Shown here piece by piece: positions 29,101 to 44,100 of a DNA stretch of 64,000 nucleotides. Location of the stretch: assembly GCA_013396525.1 (NCBI GenBank), contig VWYX01000219.1, positions 620,001-684,000 of the forward strand. Reading direction: 5' to 3'. Positions within the stretch are counted from its first letter, which is position 1. Each line of letters starts with the position of its first letter. A program made the translations under genes and the position numbers. The notes under the pieces were generated by a model, which had not been told where the DNA came from, searched no databases, and saw only the letters and a list, made by a program, of their open reading frames with translations. This stretch comes from Chaetorhynchus papuensis. Taxonomy: Eukaryota > Chordata > Aves > Passeriformes > Rhipiduridae.

Positions 29101-32100
29101 CAAACTACTTGGCTCCCATACAAGGAACAGAGGAACTTGGGTTGGTGGGGACTGGCTGGGGCAGGGGAAGAGCGAGAGGCTGATGTTTGTGAAAAGAAAG
29201 CAAAATTGGTTAGTCTGCTTTAAGAAAGGCTGGGAAGACAAAAGCCAAAAAAAAAAGCAGCCTGCTATTGTAGAATCCACCCACTCACTTCTGAAATGCT
29301 CAAAGACCCAGACAGGGATTTACAACCAGCACTTGTAGGCACTGAGTATGAAGCAGAAAACACTCAAATGCCCAGAGGCAGCTTCTGTGGTGCCAGAGAA
29401 GCAGCTTTGAGATTGCACAGGGTTATGGTCAGAGCCGTTTTCTTTCAACAAGTTTGTTACTGCTGAGTCAGTCACTGAGCTGGGCATTGCAGACCATAGG
29501 AAGGCACCTGTACACTGCAATTTTCAGCTCTAGTCAACCAACCAACATGTTTTATTTTTTAACAGTCACACAACTTCCTGGAGAAACCGAGCATTCAAGA
29601 GCAGACCAATAATCCTACGGCTTTGAAGCCAAAATAACAACAATGATTAAAAAAAAAAAGCTGGTGTTCAGCTGACTGCAAGATTGGGGTAAAGAAAATG
29701 CCAGTGCTGAACGGGGTTGTTTTTTCCAACAGTGTCAAGGCACATTCAGAAAGATCACAGTAATGTAAAGCTGCAAAATTTAGGTGATGATTTAAGAACT
29801 ATTTTAAAGATAATAAATTCAGTTTAAACCAAGCATATTCCATTTAATAGCTCGCTTATACTAGGGAAGAAAGAGAGTGCTGATGCAGAGGTTTTCTTTA
29901 GCCTGAGTTAGAATCAGTTCAGAAAAGATTTATTTTCTCACAGTCCACTATATCTGGCTTCTATTTATTTACACAAGTCTATAACCAGCAAGGGTTTAAA
30001 CTAAATGAAGGTATGGGTTTATACATATCATATGCAATTACAAATCAGGCATCTCCTTAAACTACCTCTTTCTTTAAAATGTTATGTAGTTTTAAACTTT
30101 TTTTGAAAAGGAACGGTAAAGTTGCTTATTCCCATATACTCAGGGAATCAGACTTCTGCTGAACTGAGAAGCAAGCTATAGAAACTTGTTCAAGTTATTA
30201 CAGTGTTAATAATTTGTTTAATCCAAGCAGCATTTGTACCCTTGAGACCAGTGTACTACATTTGAAAACCTTTTATGCAGCCAAGTGCTTTTTTTTTTAG
30301 TTATAACTGAGGCAGTTTCTAATCCCCTGGTGATGCAGCCTGCACAATAAAATAACAGCACCCAGATTTTCATGTTGTCAGTGCCACAGGTGCAGGACTG
30401 GGATGGAGTCAGAGCGTTTTTGTGACACTCATGGTTGCACTCTTGACAGGATAACAGCCCTGGTGCCTGCAGCAGTTCCAGCTGCCCCAGTAACACTGCA
30501 CAGGTTCCATCAATGGCATCCAAAAGGATGCACCACGGAGCTGTAGCACAATGTTGAAGATGACAGTGTATCAAATGATCACTTGCATGCCTCTCTGCTT
30601 TGTTTCTGTGAGGCTTTTTTATTTTTTTTGGTATTTCCTGTTTAATCCTCTAAGCCAGGGAATGCAGAGGTAGGCCTACTACTTTTGGAACGCTATTTAT
30701 TCAACAAATGGGACCTTTTCCCCCCCCCAGTTTGATACTACTTTATTGCTAACCAGTACATGAATGAACCTCCCACATGATCCCCATCTGAATCTCCCTC
30801 CACAAACAAAATCCATGCTTGACCATAGCATTTCCCAGGGAAAAAAACCAAACAAACAATCTTAACAGGCTGCTGATGCAACTACTGCTTACTATGCTGG
30901 ATTCTCTTAGCAGTTGTTTCATGGTAAATTCAAGTTCCCCGTGGCACGAACCATCTCTTTATTCCACATTTGAACAGTGCTTAGAACAGCAATGCCTGTG
31001 TCTACAGATGCTAGGAATAATGGAACAATTAATCCACCCTCTCTCTCCCTGCACATCCTTCCCCCCGCCCCCAGTGCTGTAACATGGAGATTGTTTCATT
31101 TTTAGCCTAAGGAAGTGAGGTTTATTCAATCATCCTGTGACAGTTTTACTTCACCATTTCATTTATTCTTCACCTATTTGGCAGTCTCATGATACTTCAG
31201 AGACAGATTTCAAAGATATGCAACAACAAGACTCAAACAGGCATCTTATTAGAGGAGACAGATGAGTACCTAAGGGCTGCAGCATGAGTTTAACTACAGC
31301 ATCAGACACTAGAGAACCCACGCAGGGAAGCAGCATCAGGGAATAATCAGAATTTCACTATCCAATTTCTGTAGTTCTCCTTCAGCTGTATCTACCTCCC
31401 TTGTGAAAGAGTCTAAAGGGGACTACACAAAGCCCTGTTTCTACCCTTTAACCCCTCTAATTAAACAATGATAACAGTAATTGTGCTACCAGGTTGTTTG
31501 GATCAGTACCTTGTTCCACAGAACAGGGAAGAAAAAGAGAAGGAAAAAAAAAAACCTCTCCATCTTGTAAATATGAAGAAAAAGGAGTGGATTATGAACA
31601 GCTGTCAGAAACATATCCCATAGCAGAAGTGCAGCTATTTTGGCACAAGAGCATGAAGACCTAACAACAAGAAAGCAGGGAAGAGAGCACATTTTTATGC
31701 TCACTGTCATCTTTCAGTTGCTTATCCAAGTTTCACTTGCAGACGTCAGGATGAAAAGAAACAGTCAGGGAGCAGCAGCCGGGATGGGTGTTGCATTCAC
31801 TTCAAAAGAGCTGCATGCAGGAAGAGTTTGCCAGTATCAATACAGTGCAAGCTGGCAGGACTGGAAAGTTACAAATTAAGTGTGCCTTCATCAGTGACCT
31901 ACTATGAACAGACCTACTGAGCTGCTAAAATATTTTTAGTTCAACCAATTCCTGCCTTTTTTGGTTCCTCTTGCTCTTCCAGTTTATCCAGTCATGTGCC
32001 CTTTTCCACTCCCTGTTACTGCCATGTAGTTTTTCAAGTTTGGCTCCAATTACCACTTGATTCTGCTGCTGAAGTGCTCAGATTTACAGCACTCCTACAA

Positions 32101-35100
32101 ACAGCTAACAGGGTGGCTCCATCTTGCACGTAGCAAGATGTCTTTCAGCTGAGGAGAGATTTATACAGCAGAACTCTCTCCTCCCACCACAGACACGGAT
32201 GTACTCACCAGCTGATACTCGCTCCGGCGGCTGAAGGCTTCCTTGATTCCCGAATCCCTCCAGAGAGCGCCCAGGGCAGGCACATAGAGCTGGAAGGTGG
32301 CAGGCTCGATGGGCATTCCAGCTTTGTTTTCAAAGGCCATCAGAAACATTCCATGCTTCTCGTTCTCCGTGTACTGCCAAGGGATCCCCAGTTTGTCCCG
32401 TGCGTCAACCAGGACCCTGCAGCCCTAAAGAACGATTCAGATAAGAAAGTCAGTGATAAAAAGATTAAAGTGTAAAAGAACAAGGACTTGAAGGTACTTG
32501 AAGATTATTTTTTTGACACTGGTCTGGTAAGACTGAACTCAGGAGAGAATCATAAACACTGTTTATTGCAACATCTCCAACAGAAGTAAGATAGAGCCTG
32601 CTTCTGTAAGCAACTTAGCCACAAAATATTTCCCCAGGTGGAAAAAGTATTAGCAGCAACAGCTAATGGCAACAAGCAGTGCTAGCAACAGATAATGAAA
32701 GTAAACATCAATGAGAGTATGAAAAGTGTCTGGGAATTAAGAAAAGTGTCTGGGAACTAATGTGTGATCATCATGGCTGTAGTTTTAAAAGTAACACCAT
32801 GCCCGAAACCATATTCTTCCACCTTTTTCTTTGCATTTGGGTTTTAGACACCAAAAAGGACATCCCAGCTTTTTCAAGCATTAGGGAGATCAGAAGAGCA
32901 TTAGAGGACTGAAGACATTGCATAGATTTCAAGCTACCAGGCTCAGGAAAGCAGATCCAGTTTTCCCTCAGAATCAGCTTACTTTTTGAACTTGCAAAAC
33001 ATTTGCTAAGCAATGTGTGACAGGTAGGTTTTGCTACTCTAATACTGCAAAAGAAATCTGGAAGCAAAGCTACCTAGTTCTCAAATTCAATTCAGGATTA
33101 CTGAGCTGCTTATTTTCACATTTTGCAGTTTTTATGGAAACTTAATTTCATATTCATGGCAACAAGCCAAACACATGAGGTTAAGGAAATTCTAAACTTC
33201 AGTCTTGAATCTAACTTCACCTGCAATAAATTGCTTCAATGGCCAATATTTATTTCTCAATAGTGAGCACCATTTTAGTAATGGATAGAACTGCTAATGA
33301 TGACTCAGCATCTCAAGTACCATCAAATTCACAAGTAAAATCTGTGGGTTATATTGAATTACTTTTCTCATTGTGTTGATCTTTGGATTTAGAGATACGA
33401 AAATAAATAAAATAAAAAATCTCCAAAACTGAAGTTCTGTTTCCACAGCTATTCACACGAGCCTCCACACTGCTGGACTGATCTCTCTTTTTGCATATTT
33501 TAAGCTATCAAGACTGCATGTCTGTTTTCTTAACACTTGAACCTTTCTGCTCTCCAGTCCTTTAGCAGCACCACACAACAACAGCAACAGTAACTTCCCA
33601 ACAGCAACTAAGATTAGAGAGGGACATGAGAAGCAACTTAGTGGAGTGTCACAGAATAGGAACTCAAAGAAAAGTGTCGTGGTTGTCACTATCCAACAGT
33701 GCTCCTGAAATGCAGCTTCCCAAAAATGTAAATATTTGTGATTCTCTACTGATTGTTACTTCTTTTTATAAAGTAGAGAATAGATCTCCACAATACCATG
33801 AAAAGACTAAAATCAAATATATTTGCCAACTGCTGCTTTAAATCCCAGACATAACTATTTAGTAACTCCATCATACAGACCAAAAGTCAACTCTCATTCC
33901 TAGTTGCAGAGTTTATCTCTTTATTAACAGAAATCTTTAGATTGTTATGTGAACAGCACTAACAAACAGAGGCATGAAAAGCCCACGTAGAATGCTCTGT
34001 CTCTGAATTGCAGATGCCTCTATGACATCTCACAGCTCAGACACTTTTGCAAACCATCCCTTGCACACACCCCCAATCTTGGCAGCAACTGAAAGGCAGG
34101 GTCAGCTCCCCACTATGCCCAGTCAAGAACTTGGGAGATTTTTCCAGAGCACTGTGGTGACTGAGACCAGCAGGACGCAGGTATTTCTAGGTGTTTCATG
34201 CCAGGCTTGTCTCTGCTCAGTGAGAATTGGTGTGTATAAAATGGTTAGTCAGCACTGTGTGGGGACAGTGATCACCATCCCCCATGGATAACCACCTGCC
34301 CACACTGCCCTGAGCCCTGCCCAGAGCTCCCAGCCCACGCAGCTCTGACCTTTCTCCTGCCTGGGCCCAGCTCTGCAGGATCTCCCCCAGCTGCTCAGCC
34401 CCAGCTCTGGGGCTGGTTTAACTCTTCCCCACCTCACAGCCACTGCACAGCATCCCAAAGGAATGGCTGCAGGTCTGCACAATTCCTGCTCGGATAAAAG
34501 AGCACTGGGACCTCCGTCTAAGTGCATTGCCCCACACTGTCACTCTGACTTTCCCTGCTCCCACTGGAGACACGGAGGTTCTCAAGAGACTGTTTGTTGT
34601 TAGGGAAAGTTTCATTATTTGTGTGGAGAAAACCACAGAACAGTTTCAGCCAAGGGCGTAGAGACTGCTCCAGTCCCAGAATAGTCACTTATCTGCTGGC
34701 TGCTGCTCGTTGGAAATGCAGGTCTGACCCTCCCTGAAGCAAGAGAGGGAACTAAACTTAGGTCCCACAGACCCTGTGGGAGTGCATTAACTACTGTAAA
34801 GTCACCCATGGGGAGCACGTGGCATCAGCACCTTCCTCTCACTGCTCTAGAGACAGAGATGTTGCCACCAAGTCACATGTGGAGCCCGATCTGGGATTCA
34901 GCAGTGATTCAGCAGTAGGACATCAGCACTGACAAACAGACACACTGAATGAAGAAAATAAAAAAAAAGGACAGAGGCCAGCAGGAATGCTGTCCTATGC
35001 GCACCCACAGGAACAGCACCTCTCAAAATTTTTAGAACACATCTGCTTCAAGATGTGTCTCTAAAATGCATCAGGAATAAAAGCTTAACCTAATGAGCAA

Positions 35101-38100
35101 AATAGTCAGTGTTTCTTCCTCCCAACTCTTAGCAGTTAAAAGTGTGACTCAGCAGAATCCCCAGGAAAGTGAATCTGAACTTGACATTTCTCCATCCCCA
35201 CAAAACAGCTCCATAAATGCTACAAACAGATGTCAGAAAGATGAGGAGAAACAGAGAAACCACTAAATTTAGATCCTATGTACTGCTATTCTTGCATCTC
35301 AGACTTACTGGTAACACTGTATTTTGCAACCTCACTGAGCATTTGATAATCCTCGCCTCATTAATCTGCAGAGCAAGTTACCATAGGAAAGGTTCCCTCT
35401 TACTGGAAACACAAGCAAGGCACTTTTCCTACCCCTTTCCTGACAGTTTTTCTGATTTTCTGCTACTATAGAAAATGTCAATTCACTCTTTCATTCATAA
35501 GGCTGAACACCATCAATTACCATTCTGTTTTCAAAGTTAGAATATGGAAAAAAAATAAAGGAACAGCTTTAGATGTGAAATAAACTTCTGAACACTTCAA
35601 CTAATTTAAAGCTTTTATGCTGCAGGACCCAGAATAAGCACAGATGGAAAGAATTAGAATTCACAGATAGGGATAGTGTCAGGCATTAGAAAATAGCAAA
35701 CCAGCAGCATAATGGAAGCACCAGCTAGGGAGGAAAAAAAAGGAAATTCTCTGTTCCATTCCTTTCCTAATAATTTTTAATATATTCAAGTCACTGCATA
35801 AATCCCTGGCATGCACAAAACCTGAATGGAATCACGGCAGAAAAAAAAGGTGTAACAAGAGTGTGATGTGATCTACTTCATGAAGTATTGTATCTTACAA
35901 AGAAGAAAACACTAAATCTAGAAATCCACAGACTCAGAAAAAGGTAAGTAAGGCATGGTATGCAAGAAACTTACAGAAATTACAAACCACTTGCAGAAAG
36001 GAAATAGACAAAGACTGCTTTTCTCCTTCCCCTTGCTAGACAAATATGATTTATCAAACAGCAATTCAAACTAAAAACCTACACACCCCCGGCCAGACAA
36101 ATGCATTTACACAGGATGTTGGCCAAAAGCATAAATGGACTCAAAAAGCCATGAAGACAAACAGGTAGAAGGAAAGTCCAAAGAGGACTATTCGATTACA
36201 TTCCAGATGCAAATCCTGGCTCAAGAAGTTTCCGAAACCAAAGGCTGCCAATAACTGGAAGAGCACACCAAAGGATCACACTGCCTTGTGCTCGTACCCG
36301 TTTTTGGTTGTGGGTTGTTTTTTTCATGTCATAGACAAAGCCTGAGCTCCTCTGACACAACACAGCTGTTTGGAGCATGTTTGCTACTCACCAGCAATAG
36401 GAAGGTTTTATGAGCATTTACACAAATGCTCGTTACCAGGACCGGCTCAAATATATTTTTTCAACTTTACTTTTGAAAGCATCCTAGCTTTGAAAAAAAT
36501 CCAGGTTCTCTTGTATTTTAAAATAATAATTAAATGCATTTGTAGGAATTATTAGAAAGGTTTTCACGAGCTAATGTCAATCAAAGCCAGAGATGTTTGC
36601 CAGTACAGGAAAAGAAGTGTTGCAGTACCTAAGGAGCAGCATGATTTAAGCACATCTTGCATCTGTAGTTACACTGCTACATAAAACAACATTCACTTTT
36701 TAAATTATTCACATACTCCAATACTTGGATTCATCATCCTTAAAACCTCACACCTTTCACCAGATGGACCAACACAGAGGCCAAGTGAACACCCCTCAGT
36801 TAAGCACCATACACAGAATTGGCACAAGAGGTTTGGGGGGTACTCGCTCACAGGCAAGGCCAGGTTCTTCCATGCACTTGACCAGCAGTCAAGTGATCAA
36901 AAAAACTGATTATTCCAGTCAGCATCCAGAGAGAAGGTGCAAACCTTCTCAGAGTTTGCATACAAATAGAAGAGTCTCCTACAGCTCATTTTCTCAAAGT
37001 AATTTTAGGGAACTACTACTGGGTCTGAGATCACAGACCCAGTAGTAACTATTACACATGAAATACTATAGCAGCAACTTTTTACACTTTTACCATCAAT
37101 ACACTGTTTAACCTCATAGCAACCCCCGAAATCTCCAGTACCTACATATCAATTATGGACCTTATTGTCCTGAGAGAAGTGCTGATCACTGCTGAGTGCT
37201 GCCTGGGGGACTCCAGGTCACAGCTAACAGGCACTGCTGTCTTCTCCTATGGCTGCAAACCAACAGGAACACTGCAGGCACAGGGAGATTCAAACGTGTT
37301 TCCTACCGTGTGATTTTCCTCACTGTTGCTGACAAGGAACTGGCAAAAGTCTGGGGATCTCATCTCACAGAGACCAATATAAATCTGAGCTACTGCCAAC
37401 AGGATTGCTCCCACCTCAGCCTGCAGATATTCCTTGGAGCCAGAGGAACAGTACAAGGTGATGCAGCCATAGGAACACAGGTCCAGCTGCAGAATTTTTA
37501 AAAATAAAGTTGTCAGTGTTAGCAAATATAATCATATGCACTGTTTGTAAATTGCTGTCTGGAACACTGCAGAGAAGGTGACCTACTACAAACAAAGTGA
37601 TAGCACGACAATCAGATTTTCACAGCACACAATCATAAAAGCATTAACAGAGTTTTTCTTTGATCTATGTCCTTGGAGCATTACAGCCAAGCAGTAGTAG
37701 AGAACCCAATGTCATTCAGGATAAGGTTTCACATTGCAGAACAGTCAAACTACAAGGTACCATCAAAACGGGCATCTTTCCTGGCAGTGGAGTTCTACCC
37801 TGCCCTGTCTGATAGGTTTGTCATTGGCCTGAGCCCACAATCCAGTGAGCAAACAACACTAAAAACCTGGCCATTTATATAAAAAGTGATTTCCATTGCC
37901 TGTGTTAGATTGCTGTGAGGCGAGACACAAGGGTAGAGGTGGGAACAGCACCAGTTGGCCCAGTTAGACAACGAAAAGGCTCCCCAGTTCTGAGTGTCCT
38001 TTCACCACTCACATATTCCAGTACCACCCAGGTGAGAGCAGGGTAAACAGCAAAGATGACCTACCTTCCAGCCCAACATACAAATAAAAAACGGGAACAA

Positions 38101-41100
38101 AGGGGAAGTGTCATTTACCTAGTCCACAGGAACACAAATATTAAAAAACATTTGGATTAGCCACTGAGTCTCTGGATTGGGAGCAGCAGTGATGTCTGCT
38201 TGTCTGGAAACTCTGAAAAGAGTCCTTGTCTCTGACTGAACCCAGCAAAATGATGATAAATGCAGCAGAAGGAAAATACTCAGTGCAAACTTTACTTGTA
38301 ACTCAGCACAGAGTAGACAGAGGATGACCTCAGAGATGACGACTGGTGCAGGACCTCACAAAAAGTTCCCAGTTAATGCTTTCAGACTGGTATGAGCAGC
38401 TTTCTCCTTGCCCTGAGACCATCACACCAGTACCAGTTCATAGTCAGTTCATGCTTCCTAAGAGAGCACAAGTGGCACCGGCAGCTCCAGACGCATCCCT
38501 GCCATGCTGCCCTCGTGGATTCAGTACCCAGCCCAAGTGCTCACCCAGGGCTTTCCAAGCCAGGGTGAGACCAGCTCCAGACCTTCTCTAGGCTGAAAAA
38601 CCCCAGGCAAATGGTGAAAACTCATTTGGAAACTGCAGCCTCCAATTTTTTCCAGCTTTTTCCATGTTGGAATTTGCACTGAACTTACTTTTTCAGACAA
38701 CGTGCACTAGAGCTTGCTCCCAAGTTTTCCTGTAAACATTTTTAACAGCACAATTTGCTAATTTTTTTGCCAATACTGTTTCCAAGCTAATTATAAAAAT
38801 ACATGTATAGTCAACCAAGCGAATGTAATGCAACCTCCCAAATTTAGTCACTCCAGTGACTAAACTTTTGTCTGGAAGACATCAAAGTATGGGACTGCAG
38901 TCTCCAGGGACTAAGTCATGTTCTGCAATACTAATGACTACATCACAAGAGCATTGTGAGCTCCATTTTGGAACAACTATGAATATTTATCATTTACTAC
39001 TGACCATTACTCTTCTTCCAGTATCTGTCATGATGAAGAGAGATTGCTGTCTTCTAGCCCAATCAAGAGACACCCCAAATGTAATGGGACCACCAGAGCT
39101 GATGGAATCTACATTTAAGACATAGAAAATACTGGAAAATACTAACTGGAAATTAGTAAGAGGTGCATTGATTAAATGAACCTGGAACAATGAGATTAAC
39201 AAGACTCAGCGGGGTTTTTTGTCTTTTCTACATAATTTACTGAATGTTATTTTTCTTAATAAAATAAGCTCAGAGCAAAGATAATCAGAATTAAAAGGCT
39301 GTTCTATTACAGAACTTTACCACTTGTATATTAAATTTAAAGGAAAAGGTTCTAATTAACCACAGTTCCTATACTCTCCCCATCATTCCTCTGTGAAGAA
39401 GCTGTTCAGGCAGAAAGGAGATTGACACTGTCCTGAGACCAACTACTCAAACAGCTGGATCCCAGCTCTGAAGTAACAAATGGAGTGTCACCACCATCAC
39501 CTCCTAATGGGTTTCCAAATTCATTTGCATGTAAACCCAGGGAAGCCTGGAGTAAAGATAATTTAAAGAGTAACTGGGGTTTACACAATGTATTCCCCCT
39601 GAGTTTGTAGGCTACTGGAAGAAATATGCTTACATTATAAATAAGTAGTAACCTGGTCACTTGCAAGTGTAGCTCCCAAACAAACTGAGGAGTAATCTGT
39701 TTCCACATCCCAGAGTTTGTATCTGTACCTGGCTGGAACCTGAAGGTTGCAAAAGAGTTTTCTTGGTTTGTTTGTTGATGACAGGAGGTACAACCACCTT
39801 ACTTCAGCCATCATAAACACAACTTAGGTACACACAAGGTACACAGAGTCCCAGCAACAGTCCAGATTTAGTATTAATTGCAGAAGTCTAAAGTTCTTAA
39901 AACTGCCTTCAACACAAGCCACTTATTTTGCTTTACTGCCACTCATACTCCTGCTATCAAGGAGAAATGCTCTCAGGTATCCCCTCGGGTACTGCAGCTG
40001 CACTCAAAAGTCCCAAAGGACTGTTCCTCAAAGGTCTTTCATGTTCAGAATCTTTCCTTGTTTTTTCCCCACTCAGAGCTCACAAATGAAATTACACGTA
40101 ACTTCCTGTGTAGTCCTTCCCTCTGCAATTCCAGGCTTTTCAATCCCATAGTCAACCATTGCAGTCCAGGCCACAAACAACAAGAAAACACTCATGGATG
40201 TATTAAATCTTGAGCTGGTCTTTCCATCCTCAACAGGAAAACTAACATTACCAAAAGACCTCAACAGATTATACTTCAGGCTTTTAAAAGCTGAACTTTT
40301 TCTCTCTTCAGATTGAAATCTCCTAAACAAGCTGGTGCAAGTACCACTCTGGTGCTTGTAGATTGCTTTAATTATTTTCTTATGCAACTAAACCGGGTTT
40401 TTTTAAGCAGCATGATATTCACATACTTGAAACAAAAAAACATTTAGACAAGGAACATCAGAGTTGTGACTCGTTGAGTGTCTGAGCTCTTTAACATTTA
40501 TCAAAGGAACCAAGTAGAGTAGCAAGGCCAACCCATCTGTTTTGGATGGAAGGTATCAAAAGACTCCTGTAGCCACAGTTGAAAAGCATCAAAATACTTA
40601 TGTAATACCACCACACATTGCTTAGATTTGAAACTTAAGGTACATGAAAGTTTTCCAAGTTTCTCTGCATTGCCAGGAGCCACCTTAAAATTCACGCCTC
40701 GGCAGCCAGACAGCCCTGTCCTATGCACTTTCCTTTTCCAGGTGGGTGTGCTGAAGTCCTGAAGCCTGTGTACTCATACCAGAACATTAACACTACTGCT
40801 TTTCACTTCTATCATCAAAAAGTTCCAAAAAGTTACTTTGAAACTTAGCCTTGATTAACAAGCAAAACCCGAGTTAACCGATGACTATTTACCTTAAACC
40901 AAAGCAAAACTCCTGTATTTGAATACCATCCCACAAATGCCAGAAAAAGCTAGCAAGGCCCTGAACCATCACCTGTACTAAATGGAAAAGTAAATTCTGT
41001 ATCATAGGTTTATTTTGCTTCAGCATTTTGTTTCTAACTAGGGTTTCCCCAAAATGGGAGATGAGAACCAGAGAGAACAGGGTAAGCAAAGAACACAGCA

Positions 41101-44100
41101 TTAAGAAGATATCAGAAAAGCAAGGTGAAAACTCAAAATAAAGTGCAAGCTGACACTAATGCCAAATTACACTTAGCACTGTTATTTTCAAAGAGGTTTC
41201 ACATTGTGTTCTCTGAATCAGTTTCTTCATTCTCCATAAGCTGTACAGTTGCCTAAACACTACTGCAATAAGCATTTTAGAAATATCCAGCACTGTTAAG
41301 AGAGCAGGAATGCTCTTCCTTCAAAGAAGTTTAGTCATGGCTGGAAAATGAAAATTGACCATTTAATCCCAGAGATTTACACTGCATTTCTAACTCAGAT
41401 CTCAGTGCTGCAGAAGCTTAGCAGGACCATTGTTTGACCATGCTGAGGACTGTGTGGAAAAAGGGGCTAAGGTTGCTGCAGCTGTACTTGACAATGTCAC
41501 ACAGATTTATATGCTACTTGATAGGATCATTTCCACTTCACATTGTCCACACACAGTACAATAAAAATTCATCTGAGATCTTTTATTGTCAGTTAAACAC
41601 ATGGTGATCTTGGCTTCATTAAGTTTTAGTGTGTGATCACTGAACTTCCTGAAAAAGTGAAAAGAACCTGTAGTCTAAACAACTCTGTTACAAGAAGCAG
41701 CAACAATCACGTGCACTTGTCAATTTACATTGTCAAAGAAGCTAAATAAGTTTCTTTTAAACACTGGATGCTTATCCACAGAACAAAGTTTAATGCAAGA
41801 GAACATTACACAATTACCCTAAAATAAATGCACTGACAACATCACCCTGTTTTGAAAGCCATTATTCTGTCTTGCTATTTGATTTCTTCCTGATGATTAT
41901 GGCAGAATATCAAAGTGTTATCAGGTTTCTTTCTGATGAGCAAAAATGCAAACAAAACATCTACTGCCTTCCCACCAGAAAACTCTTCTAATTCCCTTTG
42001 TTTGTTCTCCCTCCTTCTGCCTACTTTTTCCATAGTTACTATTCCCAAGCCATTCCCCAAAAATTCACGGAGGGAGTGTAAACTGTATTCTTATATGCAA
42101 GAGCCACTTGTGTCATCTGGAGAAGCAAGGGAAGGAAGAGTCTGAAAGGTACCTAAAGGAGAGCCCTAACCTAACCTTAACACTCCCAAATCACCACCTG
42201 CAAAGCCAAAAGGGCAATCGATCTGCTGAACCATATTAACTCACTTTAAAATTACTTCCAAATTTTATTTTCAGCATTAAAAGACTTCAAAAGATTCAAC
42301 TGACATAGTCCAAGAAGTGCTGTTAACTATCAGAACACCTGACTGCTACCTCGAGGACCTGGATTCTACTTTGAATTCTGCAAATCTGCCCAGAGCCATG
42401 CAGCAAACAAGTGTTTCAAGTGTGTGACTCTGCCTCCCCTACTACAAGAAGGAGACACTTTCCTTTCCAAAGCACACTAAGTTCTACTACTGAAAGCTCT
42501 ATACCTTCTGCATACATAAAATATTACATCATTTTACCATAACTGCTACTGCTTAGACAACTTAAAGAGAAAGGAGTCTCATATTTTTCCATTTTCACAA
42601 ACTGCTTCCCTAAAAGCTTTTGCTACTACTTGAAATTAGTAGCAGTAAAAAAAAAAAAAAAAAATCACTGGCAGGACCACAATAAGCATTAAGACCTAAA
42701 TTAAGACTCCTTATTTCTAGGCATAAGATTAAAAAAAATCATAACACTCTCTTTGCTCACATAGCTACAATCAGAGAGAAGCTTCTGAATTTCAACTTTC
42801 TTGCAGTTAATGGGCTCCAGCCTGAAATTGGACAAAAAAAAAAAAAGGAAAAGAAAATTAGACAACAATTTTCCTGCTCATTAACAGAAGTGAAAGCCCT
42901 TTATGGAATAGCAGCATTCTTAAAAACAAGAGTCATTGTATGCATTCACTTATTAAGTGCACATAAAGCTTCTATTTAAACACAAATCTGGAAACTCAAA
43001 AGTAACTCGTTATCTTTAACTTGCACAGTTCCCTTTCCTTTAACTTTGTGTGAAATCTCACATAGCCTCACAAATCCATGCCCACAAAAGAATGGAGAGA
43101 GTCCTACAGAAAAATATAGGCAGGAAAGCAGCATTTCTTTTAGGGAAAGATTATGAAGATGAAGAGAGAGACACTCCTGAGTGAGCTTTTTATGCATCTT
43201 CAGGTATTTTCTGACATGTGATCACTTCTACCTGCACAAGGCATCAAAGCTTGTAACCCTGAAAGAAACAGGATTTGCCAAGGCTGATTTTCCCTAATTA
43301 GGGAAATATTGGTCTGTAGACCAAAGGCTCTACCAGCAGGTTTTATATTCTCCAGTCAACAGAGAAATACACTGCCAGCACTATAAAGCCTGCACACACA
43401 CTAAACAAAAACTTTCCTGCAAAGGCACCAAACCAAAGTTATTTCCATTTCAGCTCTAAGTTTGATAACAGCCCACACTGCCCAATTCTGCGGGCCTACA
43501 CTCCCCCTTTTCTAAAGATGCACCAAGTAACAACTATTTGCAGCCACAACATCTGTACGCAGACCCCATTCTTGTCCCATCTCGAGGTACACAGACTGGG
43601 GATACTTTGCAAAAGCAGAGAAATTCCTCCTCATTTCTTCAAATCTTGAAGATTCTCCAATTCCGACTTCGAGGATGCTCTCATAATGTTTTTTCCAGAA
43701 GGCAGGCCACACCTATATCCTCTTTCCTCCGCGTTTCCACAAAGCTTTTCTCAATCCCCCTTGCAGGGAAGTTTTCTTTGAGCCTTTTTCCTGGAAGCTT
43801 TCAGCCGGGTAACGCCGGAACCCACATCCCCCGGCCCCCCGCAGCACAAAGGTCCCCGCCCTCCCAAACACCTGCACCGAGACCCCTTCCCGGCAAGAGG
43901 GAGCACCGAGAGCCGCGGCGGGGCAAGCGGGGGGCGCAGCCGCCGCCCCGGCCGAGCTCTCACAACCTTTTCCGACGGCGATTCCAGGCACGGCCCAAGC
44001 TCCCGGCGCTGCGGGATGTGCCGGCGCCGGCCTCCATGCCCCCTCCGCCGCCCCTCACCTTGAGGATGTTCTCGTAGATGGTGGCCCGGAACTCCAGCAG

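Larger units (their letters stand above)
12199..32208 (-). other. GNA12: GNA12 intron 2
   Basis: 20.0 kb, with a GTGAGT donor and a TTTTCCACAG acceptor. Mostly unique AT-rich sequence. It holds short simple repeats (T8 followed by G13 at 13551-13571, a TA/CA tract at 14975-15038, TCC repeats at 22044-22062) and A runs near 27002 and 28560. A 187-codon sense-strand ORF is listed separately. I saw no CR1 fragment in it. Confidence 0.95.
32425..44058 (-). other. GNA12: GNA12 intron 1
   Basis: 11.6 kb, with a GTGAGG donor and a CTTTAG acceptor. Mostly unique AT-rich sequence. It contains a near-perfect 2 x 20-bp tandem duplication at 32721-32760, a 14-bp-arm hairpin at 37014-37047 and long A runs at about 42646-42664 and 42834-42846. 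The part next to exon 1 (about 43800-44058) belongs to the CpG island. Confidence 0.95.
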
